From the NCBI RefSeq assembly GCF_027497355.1, contig NZ_CP114909.1:5537001-5601000 (forward strand): DNA of 64,000 nucleotides. The letters are read 5' to 3'. A model generated the notes under the pieces. It made no database searches. It was given only the letters and a program-made list of their open reading frames with translations, and was not told where the DNA came from. Both the position numbers and the translations under genes were made by a program. Positions 36,172 through 44,122 of this stretch are shown in pieces. The DNA comes from Micromonospora sp. WMMA1947. GTDB lineage: Bacteria > Actinomycetota > Actinomycetes > Mycobacteriales > Micromonosporaceae. Every line of letters starts with the position of its first letter. Within the stretch, counting starts at the first letter, position 1.

Positions 36172-36483
36172 CCGGGAAGGGTCGGCCCTCGACCGGGTCG
36201 AGAGTCAAGAGATCCCCGTCAAGCTCGCCTGCCGGAGGGGACGACTCCGATGAAGGCCGATCCTCACATTGAGGCCATGAGCTTCATCGTCAAGCCCGCG
36301 TGCTCAAGCGCGCAGCGCGCACCGGGTGACGGCGCCGATCCGGCTCGCAAATGGACGTTGTGCGCCCTGCACGACACCCAGGATCTTCAATGCGATCATC
36401 TTCTTCAGAGAATCAGCGCGAGTAGGACGCGTGCCGCACACGACAAGGGCGAGCGGTCGGACCCGCGGCAGGGCGGAGCGCTG
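36172..36483. other. 312-base stretch without a convincing gene; part of a dispersed repeat
   Basis: No frame here shows a family or clean codon bias. A possible start at 36250 with GGAGG upstream gives only low-complexity residues. Bases 36279-36325 are clearly related to 43814-43861 (19 identical bases in the core, GCGTGCTCAAGCGCGCAGC, plus shared GAGCTTCATC upstream). It looks like gene debris. Confidence 0.4.
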
Positions 36484-36970
36484 ATGATCACGGGATACGA
36501 CACGGTTTTCATCACCGGCGCGCCGGTCGACGCCGGCATTCGAGTGATGCTGGACGACCTGCATGCCAGATGGCCGAACGTGTTGGTCGCCCTGGGCGGG
36601 GAACATGTCGGGCAGTTTCGTCCATGGCGGACGACACGTGCGCAGATGCCGGCCGGCGCAGGTGAGGTGTACGTCGCGCGCGATGCGGAGATGGAGCGGC
36701 GCTGGGACGATCTCGGGTACTCGCTCTCGGAGCACGCCGAGGGACCGTCTGCGGTGCTCTACGAGTTCGCCAGCCAGCCGGCGGTCGAGATCCAGCTCAA
36801 TGAAGACCCCTCACGAGAGAAGGGGAGTCGACATCGATCCATGCCCGGCGACGTTGGTCACCGCCGGCTTGTCGCTGGTCACCATCGTTACGCCGGACGC
36901 GGACAGCCTCTTCAGCCGAGGGTTGCTCCACGCGCTCAGACAGGCGCTGATCGGTCAGGCACAGAGCTGA
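36484..36970 (+). pseudogene. Hypothetical gene with an apparent one-base insertion
   Basis: ATG 36484 after GGCGGAG opens a convincing frame (GYDTVFITGAPVDAGIRVML, VEIQLNEDP) up to about 36820. The adjacent frame then carries the sensible ending (VDIDPCPATLVTAGLSLVTI, PDADSLFSRGLLHALRQAL) to 36970. Removing one base near 36826 joins them into about 160 residues. Family not recognised. Unlike the other frameshifts here, this one needs a base removed. Confidence 0.45.
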
Positions 36971-37200
36971 TCTTTCCGCTGCGACCCACCGCTGGACATC
37001 CTCATCTGTCCCAGAGTGTGCGCGTCGCCAGCCGGGAGCCGTTCACGTCGCGCCGGCTGCCGTGCGGTCCGCTGGCGTCCGCAGCCAGTTGAAGAAATAT
37101 GACGCAAGGTGTCAGGTTTTGGGTGGAGCATGGGTTCATCGGCCGACGCCGGTGAGAGGCGCCGACCACGGCACAGATAGATCCGGAGACAAGGACCTCC

Positions 37201-37730
37201 ATGCGCGAAACCCCACAACATCTCGAAGAGCTCCAAGCCCTCCTTGACGCCTCCCTCGCCGGCTCCACCTCCCACCTCCGCTCCATCATCAACACGGCGC
37301 GCACACTGAACGCGGAGCAGCTCACCCAGGTCCTCACCGGTATGTGCACCCTCGCTCTGTCCAGCGTGACGGCGAAGGGTGAGCCGCGGATCAGCGGCGT
37401 CGACGGACACTTCCTGCGAGGCAAGTGGTACTTCGGCACGGCGCCCGACGCCGCCAAGGCTCGCCACCTCGCGGCGCGGCCCGCCGTCAGCGCCGCACAT
37501 ATGCGCGGTGAGGACCTCGGCGTCTTACGCACGGCAAGGTGGAAATTCTCAACCCCCGCACCGGCGACCAGGCCGCGGACTGGCCGGACGTGCTCGCGTA
37601 CTTGAAGGACTTCTACGGCGACGACTCCTTCGACTGGGACAGCGACGTGGTCTACTACCGGCTGCATCCGCACTGGATGGCTGTCTATGCCCCAGACATC
37701 GCAAAGCTCACCGTGGCGTCCCAGCCCTGA
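37201..37730 (+). pseudogene. Pyridoxamine 5'-phosphate oxidase-fold protein with an apparent one-base deletion
   Basis: The first frame holds the N-terminal FMN-binding split barrel (CTLALSSVTAKGEPRISGVD, FLRGKWYFGTAPDAAKARHL, SAAHMRGEDLGV). After about 37526 the next frame continues naturally (GKVEILNPRTGDQAADWPDV, VVYYRLHPHWMAVYAPD). Adding one C after GTCTT at 37526 gives a Phe-Thr-His-Gly-Lys junction and a protein of about 177 residues. It may be an intact FMN or F420-binding protein if this is an assembly error. Confidence 0.7.
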
Positions 37731-37801
37731 TCCACAGCGTTCGTCGGCGTCCGGATGTGCCGATGAGCGATGGTGTCCCGGTCAGGCGCTCGAAGGAATG
37801 C

Positions 37802-38392
37802 CTAGCCCGCCGGGGCGTCGGCCCGGTGAACGTCACCGAACAGCAGGCGGGCACCTTGGCGGACAACGTTCCAGTCGGTCTTCGGGAAGCGGTCGCGGTT
37901 CTTGGAAAGCCACTGCCGCCGGTCTTCGTGTTCCCGCCGCAGATGGACGAGGTCAAGGTCCACGCCAGGTAGCCCGCCACGGCGTTCCAGCTCCTCGACC
38001 CGCTGCCCCATGGTGTCCATCAACTCTCGGTTGAGGAGGTGTACGGCCTCAAGGTATGCGGTGGTCGGGACGCTGATCCGGACTGCCGGGTCGGCGGTGA
38101 AACCGATCTCGCCGTCGTCCTCGTGCCGCCAATCCATGGTGATCTCGTCGCGATCGCCGCTGACGGTACGCCAGAACCGTAGCTCGGGAGGATTGCGCAG
38201 GTAACCGAAGTCCAGGCGGTGATCGCCGTGCCAGATCGCGGCCGTGACGACCGGATGGTCGGGCACGTCCGCGTTCCCGTCGTCGGTCCGTTCCTCATCC
38301 GGTTCGGCCACGAACTCGAGCGGGTCACACGTCCACTGCCCGGGGTGGGAGGCGATGAACGACTGCAGATCGTCGGGCACCGGCTCCAGCAC
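37802..38392 (-). CDS. Hypothetical protein, N-terminus not settled
   Basis: At least 196 residues from GTG 38392, acidic and helical at the C-terminus (VHLLNRELMDTMGQRVEELE). The same frame continues upstream with sensible residues (HPHPYVDYYLARLWEDVIAL) to about 38460, but contains no ATG, GTG or TTG there. The real start may therefore have been lost to mutation or an indel. Family not recognised. Confidence 0.55.
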   Translation of the reverse strand: MLEPVPDDLQSFIASHPGQWTCDPLEFVAEPDEERTDDGNADVPDHPVVTAAIWHGDHRLDFGYLRNPPELRFWRTVSGDRDEITMDWRHEDDGEIGFTADPAVRISVPTTAYLEAVHLLNRELMDTMGQRVEELERRGGLPGVDLDLVHLRREHEDRRQWLSKNRDRFPKTDWNVVRQGARLLFGDVHRADAPAG

Positions 38393-38588
38393 CTCGGGGG
38401 TAAGGGCAATGACGTCTTCCCAGAGCCGGGCCAGGTAGTAGTCGACGTAGGGATGCGGATGGACCTCCCGGGTGCGCCGCTGACCGTGTCTCGGCCGCTC
38501 GGCCGGGCTTCCGCAACTGCCGATGAGCGTGCTGTTGCCGCCAAGTGGATCTCACGCGCCGTCGGACGCATTCATATGATCGACTCTC

Positions 38589-38999
38589 ATGGAACTGATA
38601 CGAACCGTGGTCGTGCTCGACGCCGCTGACCTGCACGCTGAAAGCGCGTTCTGGGCCGGGATGCTAGGTGGGCACGTCTTTGAGGACGAGGCGTTCCACA
38701 GCGTCATCGACGCTGCCGGCGAGTGGCGGATCGGCGTCCAGCTCGCGCCGAACCATGTTCCTCCCGACTGGCCGAACGGCGAGCCTCAGCAGGTACACAT
38801 GGACCTCCACGTTGAGGACCCCAAGCCGGCGCACGAACAGGCGGTGCGGCTCGGTGGCCGCTTGCTGCAAGCCGGTGACCTGGAAAGCGATGAGGGGCAC
38901 CAGGTGTACGCCGATCCGGCCGGCCACCCGTTCTGCATCGGCTGGGGACAACCCTCCCGAGAGGCGCTGGCAACGTTCGTCCGCGAAAGGTTGGGATAG
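38589..38999 (+). CDS. VOC superfamily (glyoxalase-like) protein
   Basis: A 136-residue VOC protein of the glyoxalase_6 subgroup (IRTVVVLDAADLHAESAFWA, QQVHMDLHVEDPKPAHEQAV, VYADPAGHPFCIGW). It has the same signature as the VOC gene at 17857 and is its clear paralog. A TATGAT hexamer lies eight bases before ATG 38589. Substrate unknown. Confidence 0.85.
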   Translation: MELIRTVVVLDAADLHAESAFWAGMLGGHVFEDEAFHSVIDAAGEWRIGVQLAPNHVPPDWPNGEPQQVHMDLHVEDPKPAHEQAVRLGGRLLQAGDLESDEGHQVYADPAGHPFCIGWGQPSREALATFVRERLG

Positions 39000-39086
39000 G
39001 CGGACCTACTGCCGACTCCTGCGCTCACGACGCACGCTCATGCCGCGAGTTGCGTGCCGTGGCCGGCCACTGCCGGACCCCCGGCA

Positions 39087-39716
39087 TCACCGTGCGTATA
39101 CGGCATGCAGTTCGGCGTACGGCCGGCGTCGGTCCGGGTGGCGGCGGGCTCTGCCCATGCCGATCTCGGCGCAACAGTGCGTGCCTGGGATGCGAGCGCG
39201 ATGGGCGGGGCACTCCTCGGCCAAGGCGCGGACCTGGTCGGCTTCCAACTCGAACGCTTCACGGCTGCCGGTGAGCACCAACGTGTCGGCGGCGATGTCC
39301 CACCGCAGATGATCGCGGAACTCTCGATACCGGACTCGCCGGTGATCGGCGGTCGACCGCGCCTGCCACGCCTGAGCGGGTAGCACGACGGTGTGTGGCC
39401 GGCCGGTCCCCAGCAGGGAACGGACCTGCTTCCACCGCGACGGCGGGAACGCGAGGCGGTGATGCAGCAACACCAGGTCGAGCGGGCGCCCCCAACTGTG
39501 ATGGTGGGGACGTGTCGCGCGACGAAGGGGAAGATAGACGATCGTGTGCGGCGACCGGGCAGCCAGTCCCCACGCCAGAGCGAACAGCGTCGCTGTTTCC
39601 TTGTCGAGGCAGAACTGGGCTCCAAGAGGGCCCTCGTACAGACCGGCGAACCCCGGCGGTCGTGCCGGCCGCATGACGCGGTACCGATGGCGCCCGAGGT
39701 GAACGGTGCTGACCAT
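39087..39716 (-). CDS. Hypothetical protein
   Basis: A 209-residue Arg-rich protein (VHLGRHRYRVMRPARPPGF, TATLFALAWGLAARSPHTIV, LHHRLAFPPSRWKQVRSLL). Its ATG (39716) overlaps the TGA of a short upstream ORF (TGATG), which decides this start though the frame is open further. Two segments about residues 40 and 80 alternate hydrophobic residues as in an alpha/beta fold. Family not recognised. Confidence 0.55.
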   Translation of the reverse strand: MVSTVHLGRHRYRVMRPARPPGFAGLYEGPLGAQFCLDKETATLFALAWGLAARSPHTIVYLPLRRATRPHHHSWGRPLDLVLLHHRLAFPPSRWKQVRSLLGTGRPHTVVLPAQAWQARSTADHRRVRYREFRDHLRWDIAADTLVLTGSREAFELEADQVRALAEECPAHRARIPGTHCCAEIGMGRARRHPDRRRPYAELHAVYAR

Positions 39717-39799
39717 CACCGGCCATTCGTGTCCGCCCAACCGTCGACCCACTCCAGCAACACCCTTCGACCCTCGTCGTATCGCTGTCCGGTGAGCAT
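39716..39799 (-). CDS. Tiny ORF coupled to the downstream hypothetical gene
   Basis: 27 codons from ATG 39799 (sequence includes GQRYDEGRRVLLEWVDGWAD). Its TGA overlaps the next ATG as TGATG. The residues look protein-like, and the frame stays open seven codons further upstream after a TAA. It may be a small leader gene or the tail of a decayed one. Confidence 0.35.
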   Translation of the reverse strand: MLTGQRYDEGRRVLLEWVDGWADTNGR

Positions 39800-39876
39800 T
39801 GTCGCCAGACCCGGCACGACACGGCGACAGAGTTACCTGACGGCGGGGAGCCCGGCTCAAGACCGAGGGTGCACTC

Positions 39877-40026
39877 ATGCCGCCGACGCGCCGCACCAAC
39901 CGTCCGAATACTTTCGCGCCGACGCTGGACATGGCGTGTTCACCGGTGCACATCGTGGCGGCACGATTCGGACCCGAGGCCTTCGAGGACATGCTGCTGA
40001 ACCTCCGTATCGTGCCTGCGGAATGA
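39877..40026 (+). CDS. Small hypothetical protein, 49 residues
   Basis: ATG 39877 with GAGGG seven bases upstream opens 49 codons ending at 40026. The sequence (TLDMACSPVHIVAARFGPEA, FEDMLLNLRIVPAE) is balanced and protein-like. It lies in an otherwise gene-free 360-base stretch and overlaps nothing. Family not recognised. Confidence 0.4.
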   Translation: MPPTRRTNRPNTFAPTLDMACSPVHIVAARFGPEAFEDMLLNLRIVPAE

Positions 40027-40158
40027 CGTGAGCCGGTGATGTGGGGGCTGCACCGCGCCGCCTGCCGCTTCCCCGCCTGTCTCACCCGTCCGGGTCTGTC
40101 GACGAGCGGATGGGACCACGGTGGGCGGCACCAGGCTGACCTCGCCGGGATGACGGCG

Positions 40159-40908
40159 TCACTTCCAGGTGATCGTGGCCTTTGCCCGCCAGAGATCCAA
40201 GACGGCCGCGTCCCCGCGTAGTTCGAGGCGCTCAGTCCCACTCCGGTTCCACAGCAGGAGGTAGAGCTCGGACGCGGGTCCCACGACGGTCAACTGGGCC
40301 GGCATCTCACCGGCGACCAGGCGGCGCCCGGCCGGCTCGATGTGGAAGGTCCATCCGGCGTCGATGTCAGTGGGCACCAGGGCCATGCTGAGGGGTGGGT
40401 CTGCCACCAGACGCCCACCGGGCCGGCCGAAGAAGCCGTTGAGCAGTTCGTCGATGCCGTCGGCGGCGAAGGAGGGGTCCCAGGAGGGAACCGTGGAGAC
40501 AGCCGACTCGGCATCGGCCCGGTGTACCGCGGTTTCGTGAGCCTGGCGACGTGCCCAGAACGCCAACGGCGAGGGCGCGGGCAGAAACGTCCAGCATTCA
40601 ACGCTCTCGTCAGCCGCTGCCAGCGCGTCCACGAGTGCGCGGTGGCCCTCCCGAAACCAGTCCAGCAGCTCGTCGTCCTCGACTGCGGCGAAGAACTCCG
40701 CCTCCTCGCGAGTGGAGTAAGGCTGACGGCGTCCCGTGATGACGTGGTCCGTGGCCCAGCGATGGACGCCGCTGACATGGCGCAGCAGATCACGGACCTG
40801 CCAGCCGGGGCAGGTGGGCACGGGTGCGTCCAGACCCGCCCGGTCCGCCGCCTCTGCCAGTCGGGCGCCTTCCTCATCCAGCGCGGCAATGTGCTCGGCG
40901 ATACGCAT
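40159..40908 (-). CDS. Maleylpyruvate isomerase family mycothiol-dependent enzyme
   Basis: A 249-residue mycothiol-dependent family protein. DAPVPTCPGWQVRDLLRHV gives His44, and AHETAVHRADAE gives Glu125 and His129, the metal triad. The C-terminal half is the MDMPI C-terminal domain. It is a paralog of the gene at 2363. GACGCT at leaderless spacing precedes ATG 40908. Substrate unknown. Confidence 0.85.
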   Translation of the reverse strand: MRIAEHIAALDEEGARLAEAADRAGLDAPVPTCPGWQVRDLLRHVSGVHRWATDHVITGRRQPYSTREEAEFFAAVEDDELLDWFREGHRALVDALAAADESVECWTFLPAPSPLAFWARRQAHETAVHRADAESAVSTVPSWDPSFAADGIDELLNGFFGRPGGRLVADPPLSMALVPTDIDAGWTFHIEPAGRRLVAGEMPAQLTVVGPASELYLLLWNRSGTERLELRGDAAVLDLWRAKATITWK

Positions 40909-41021
40909 GACGGGAGCGTCCCACGCACCACCGACCCTCTACCAGGCGGAAAGGGCCGGCGCACCCTCGTACTCCGCAAGCAGCTCCCGCCGCCGCGTCG
41001 CGCAAGGCCACGGCGCGACGT

Positions 41022-41165
41022 CTAGGCCCTGTCTCCCGGATCTTGGAGGGTGGGGTCGAAGGTGAGGTTGAGGAGTTCCACGCCGGGGACGGGCTGGAAG
41101 CCGATCTCGGTGTAGAGCGCCAGGGCGGGGATGTCGTCGGTCTCGGTTTGGAGCGACACGGGCGG
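41022..41165 (-). pseudogene. C-terminal remnant of a GNAT acetyltransferase
   Basis: About 46 residues (VSLQTETDDIPALALYTEIG, then FQPVPGVELLNLTFDP) are the typical last helix and strands of a GNAT acetyltransferase. The preceding acetyl-CoA loop is missing: upstream sequence is replaced by the promoter of the GIY-YIG gene. It is therefore a deletion remnant. Confidence 0.6.
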
Positions 41166-41201
41166 GGCGTATCCCCACCCGATCTCGACCGGTCGAGCGC
41201 C

Positions 41202-41214
41202 TAGGATGGTCCCG
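41202..41214 (+). promoter_or_regulatory. Leaderless promoter of the GIY-YIG gene
   Basis: TAGGAT (41202-41207), seven bases, GTG 41215. This sets the start at 41215 rather than at the ATG inside the element. Confidence 0.5.
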
Positions 41215-41790
41215 GTGACCTTCCCCGAGCGGCGACCCGCCGACGTCCCGACCGACGAAGAACGGGTCGACGAGGCCCTGCGGTTGCTGACCGGCCCGCC
41301 GGTCGCGCTCGACGTCGCCGTCAAGCGGCTCGCCCGCGGCAGCGGCGTCTACGCCTGATGGGCTGCTCCTTCGGTCCTCCCCGACCTCCCTGGACCGCCG
41401 AACGACACCGATCCGTCATGGCGGATGCTCTATCTGGGCCGGGCCACCAGCCTGCGGGGCCGGATCCTGCGCAACCATCTGCGACGGTCGGGCAGCTCGA
41501 CGCTGCGCCGCACGCTGGCCGGCCTCCTCGTCTCCGAGGGCTACCGCACGACCTGGACCGACCGCGTCGTCCTGGTCCCCGCAGACGAGACACGGCTCAC
41601 CGCGTGGATGCACGAGCACCTGCGCCTGACCTGGGCGGAAGACCCCGAGCCGACGGTCATCGAAGCCGAACTCGTCCGGCGCCTGCACCCACCGCTCAAC
41701 GTCCACGGCGTCGACCCCGAGCACATCCAGGCCGCAGTGGTCGCCGCCAAGAACTCGTACAACGCCAGCAGCGGCCCGGAGCAGCCCTAG
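41215..41790 (+). pseudogene. GIY-YIG nuclease-like protein interrupted by an in-frame TGA
   Basis: GTG 41215 opens 47 codons ending in GSGVYA and TGA (41356-41358). The very same frame then continues with tgg and reaches [14 protein letters not shown], the second half of the GIY-YIG module, to 41790. The two halves (GVY and YLG) together form the catalytic core, and family members usually have Trp-Trp at the stop position, so TGA probably replaces a TGG. The whole protein would be 191 residues. Nonsense mutation, sequencing error or readthrough are all possible. Confidence 0.7.
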
Positions 41791-41792
41791 CT

Positions 41793-42317
41793 TCACGCCG
41801 TCAGTGAGGCTTCCAGATCACGACGGGTGAGGGCGGCGCGGAGGTGCAGCCCCTCGGCCGCCAGGTTCTCCCGCCCGCCCTGCTCGCGGTCGATGGCGCA
41901 GACCACCGTCTCGATCTGGGCACCGACGGACCGTAGTTGTCCGCACGAGGCCAGGAGCGCGCCTCCGGTGGTCACAACGTCCTCGACCACCACGACCCGC
42001 AGACCGCTCACGCGGCCGCCCTCGGCCAGTTTCGCGGTCCCGTACTCCTTGGCCTGCTTGCGCACGAAGACCGTGGGCAGCCCGGTCAGCTGTGACATCA
42101 CCGTGGCGAGCGGAATGCCGCCCATCTCCGTCCCCGCCAGCACGTCGCACTCCGGCAGCAGAGCCACCATCGCCTCGGCGACCTCGCGCAGCAGCGCCGG
42201 CTTCCCCTCGAACAGGTACTTGTCGAAGTACTCGTCGCTGACCTGCCCGGATCGGAGATGGAACCGGCCGGTGAGGTGGCAGGTGTCGTAGACGCGGCGC
42301 GCGAGCGGGTGAGTCAC
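41793..42317 (-). CDS. pyrE: Orotate phosphoribosyltransferase
   Basis: A 174-residue type I phosphoribosyltransferase. It has the PRPP loop VVVVEDVVTTGGAL (residues 108-121), orotate-type N-terminal FHLRSGQVSDEYFDKYLFE, and VFVRKQAKEYGTAKLAEGG, where the catalytic Lys of OPRT is expected. It converts orotate and PRPP to OMP in pyrimidine synthesis. It stands apart from any pyr operon and may be one of two copies. It ends three bases from the convergent GIY-YIG gene. Confidence 0.85.
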   Translation of the reverse strand: MTHPLARRVYDTCHLTGRFHLRSGQVSDEYFDKYLFEGKPALLREVAEAMVALLPECDVLAGTEMGGIPLATVMSQLTGLPTVFVRKQAKEYGTAKLAEGGRVSGLRVVVVEDVVTTGGALLASCGQLRSVGAQIETVVCAIDREQGGRENLAAEGLHLRAALTRRDLEASLTA

Positions 42318-42408
42318 CGGCCCAGTCTCGCACCCGTCACACGACCCGCCGGATGCGTACCCTCGGACGCTCGTTGCGTCCAGACCGGCAGCACCGGCCC
42401 GTGGGTGC

Positions 42409-42588
42409 TCACCCGCGCACCCCCAGGAAGCGGGCGACGCTCGCGCGCGCCTGCCGGCTGGTCGCCCACGCGACCTGCCAGCAGGGGTACGGAGTCAGCC
42501 GCGCCCACCACAGCCGGCAACCCACGCACATCCCGTCCAGACCCCGTACGTGCACCGCCAGGATCGCCGCTTCTCCCTCGGCGGTCAT
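42409..42588 (-). CDS. Small Cys-containing protein, second gene of a coupled pair
   Basis: 59 residues from ATG 42588, preceded by AAGGAG at ideal spacing. CVGCRLWWARL gives a CxxC, with another Cys at residue 36, and the protein is rich in Trp. ATG overlaps the TGA of the preceding small gene (ATGA). Zinc binding is possible. Family not recognised. Confidence 0.6.
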   Translation of the reverse strand: MTAEGEAAILAVHVRGLDGMCVGCRLWWARLTPYPCWQVAWATSRQARASVARFLGVRG

Positions 42589-42782
42589 GCCGGCTCCTTA
42601 GGACCGTTGCTCGCGAGCGGCTCGTCATGACAGTGCGCGTCTCGCAACCGAGCCGCCTGATCAAGCAGCCGTCGCTGCGCCTCCGCCTGCTCACGTTCCT
42701 GGATGGCCTGCCCAGCTTCGCGCTCCCGCGACTCCGTCCGACGCCGCAACCGTTTGAGCAGTTCAGTGATGCTCGCTGCCAT
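42585..42782 (-). CDS. Small coiled-coil-like protein, first gene of a coupled pair
   Basis: 65 residues from ATG 42782, almost all charged helix (ITELLKRLRRRTESREREAG, QAIQEREQAEAQRRLLDQAA), probably a coiled coil. It is divergent from the GntR regulator, with 200 bases of repeat-rich control sequence between. The frame is open upstream but crosses that control region, so ATG 42782 is preferred. Confidence 0.55.
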   Translation of the reverse strand: MAASITELLKRLRRRTESREREAGQAIQEREQAEAQRRLLDQAARLRDAHCHDEPLASNGPKEPA

Positions 42783-42822
42783 CGCGTCTCCATCGTCAGC
42801 CTGCCATGACGTGTCGGGGCTC

Positions 42823-42870
42823 CCCGTTACCGCAAGGCGTGGTTGCTGACCGGAGCCGAACGGTAACGGG
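42823..42870. promoter_or_regulatory. 10-bp perfect inverted repeat with 28-base spacer
   Basis: CCCGTTACCG (42823-42832) and CGGTAACGGG (42861-42870) are perfect reverse complements. They lie just upstream of the two small genes. They could be a second operator pair or a hairpin in their transcript. Confidence 0.5.
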
Positions 42871-42883
42871 TCGCCAGCCACAG

Positions 42884-42943
42884 AACCTAGTGCACTAGGT
42901 TTGCCGTCGGCAAGGGAGGCGCGCGAACTTGGCACACCAGGTT
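42884..42943. promoter_or_regulatory. GntR operator candidates: perfect 18-bp palindrome and a degenerate copy
   Basis: AACCTAGTGCACTAGGTT (42884-42901) is a perfect 18-bp palindrome. AACTTGGCACACCAGGTT (42926-42943) matches it at 13 of 18 positions, 42 bases downstream (about four helical turns). Both lie between the GntR gene and the divergent small pair. Confidence 0.65.
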
Positions 42944-42985
42944 GTCTGTGGTCGACTGGGCGGGCTGACCGGAGGTACCGCCGAC

Positions 42986-43732
42986 ATGCCGAACACGCCT
43001 GCCTACCTGACGATCGCCGCCGACCTACGTGCCGCGATCCTGTCCGGAGAACTCCCCGCTGGAGCGAAGTTGCCGTCCGAGTCCGGCCTGATGCGCCAGT
43101 ACGACGTGAGCCGGACCGTCGCCAAGTGGGCCATCGCCGTACTGAAGGGCGAGGGCATCGTGGAGGGCCGCGCCGGATCCGGTGTATACGTCCGGGACAC
43201 CACCCGACTGGTCCGTCACGCCCGAAGCCGCGACGTTCGCTCCGGCGACGGCCCGACCTCCCCGTTCGCGCGCGACGCAGCCGGCGCCGGGCAGCAGGGC
43301 ACCTGGGAGCACGACAGCCGCCACGAACGGGCCGATGAGCGGATTGCCGCGCGGCTCGGCATCGAGCCGGAAGCGCCGGTGATGCGAACGTCCTACCGTT
43401 TCCTCGCCGACGGCGAACCGATACAGCTCTCCATGTCGTACGAGCCGCTTGCCGTCACCAAGGGCACTCCGATCGAGTGGCCTGAGGACGGAGAGATCAA
43501 GGGCGTCGTCGCACGCATGGACGCCATCGGCGTACGGGTCGACGAGGTCGTGGAGCGCGTCAGCCTTCGCTCAGCGACGGCCGACGAGGTCGAGGCGCTC
43601 AACCTGCCGGCCCGCACGTTCGTGCACACCATCGAGCGGACCTACACGGCGAGCGGCGCGCCGGTGGAGACGGCCGACATCGTGCTACCAGGCGGCCGAT
43701 ACGACCTCGTCTACCGTCTCCCCATCGACTGA
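42986..43732 (+). CDS. GntR-family regulator with UTRA ligand domain
   Basis: A 248-residue protein with an N-terminal GntR winged helix (YLTIAADLRAAILSGELPAG, GLMRQYDVSRTVAKWAIAVL) and a C-terminal UTRA domain (VMRTSYRFLADGEPIQLSMS, GGRYDLVYRLPID). GGAGG precedes ATG 42986. Regulators of this type near small genes occur in actinomycete integrative elements (KorSA-like), but no integrase is seen here. The palindromes upstream suggest autoregulation. Confidence 0.85.
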   Translation: MPNTPAYLTIAADLRAAILSGELPAGAKLPSESGLMRQYDVSRTVAKWAIAVLKGEGIVEGRAGSGVYVRDTTRLVRHARSRDVRSGDGPTSPFARDAAGAGQQGTWEHDSRHERADERIAARLGIEPEAPVMRTSYRFLADGEPIQLSMSYEPLAVTKGTPIEWPEDGEIKGVVARMDAIGVRVDEVVERVSLRSATADEVEALNLPARTFVHTIERTYTASGAPVETADIVLPGGRYDLVYRLPID

Positions 43733-44122
43733 CGAGTCAGCAATGGGGATGCGATGTCGACAAGCTTGCCTGATGAGAGGGCACTTCCGATGGTCAACGC
43801 TCCTCGTGCAGCCGAGCTTCATCTTCGGGACGAGCGTGCTCAAGCGCGCAGCCTGCACCGGATGGTGGTTCGCGTGAAACACCGAGTCGACCGCCGAATA
43901 CTCGTTCCGCACGGCGCTCATGGGCATGCTGCTCACAGCCTGCACCAAGCCCAGGACACCCCGCTGAATCCGGCGCTAGTTCGACCGTTCCTGGCGATGG
44001 CGCTGGGGCCCACACAACTTACGATGCGATAGCAACAGAAGGAGCGGACCGAAGCCAAGTCGCCAGCGGGGCATGCCGGACGTGTAACCTGGTACAACTA
44101 TTCGTGATGGATGGGAGCAGTG
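43733..44122. other. 390-base stretch without a convincing gene; contains dispersed repeat
   Basis: Frames here are short and of low quality on both strands. Bases 43814-43861 repeat 36279-36325. A minus-strand stretch with ARLSTLVPKMKLG-like residues is a possible gene relic shared with that region. Base composition falls towards the right, where the lower-GC island begins. The ATPase gene's promoter must lie in the last 150 bases, but I see no clear -10 element. Confidence 0.4.

Noticed and set aside
43754..44032. 92-codon frame between the GntR gene and the ATPase
   Set aside because: Composition is unlike a protein, no ribosome site, and overlaps repeat debris.
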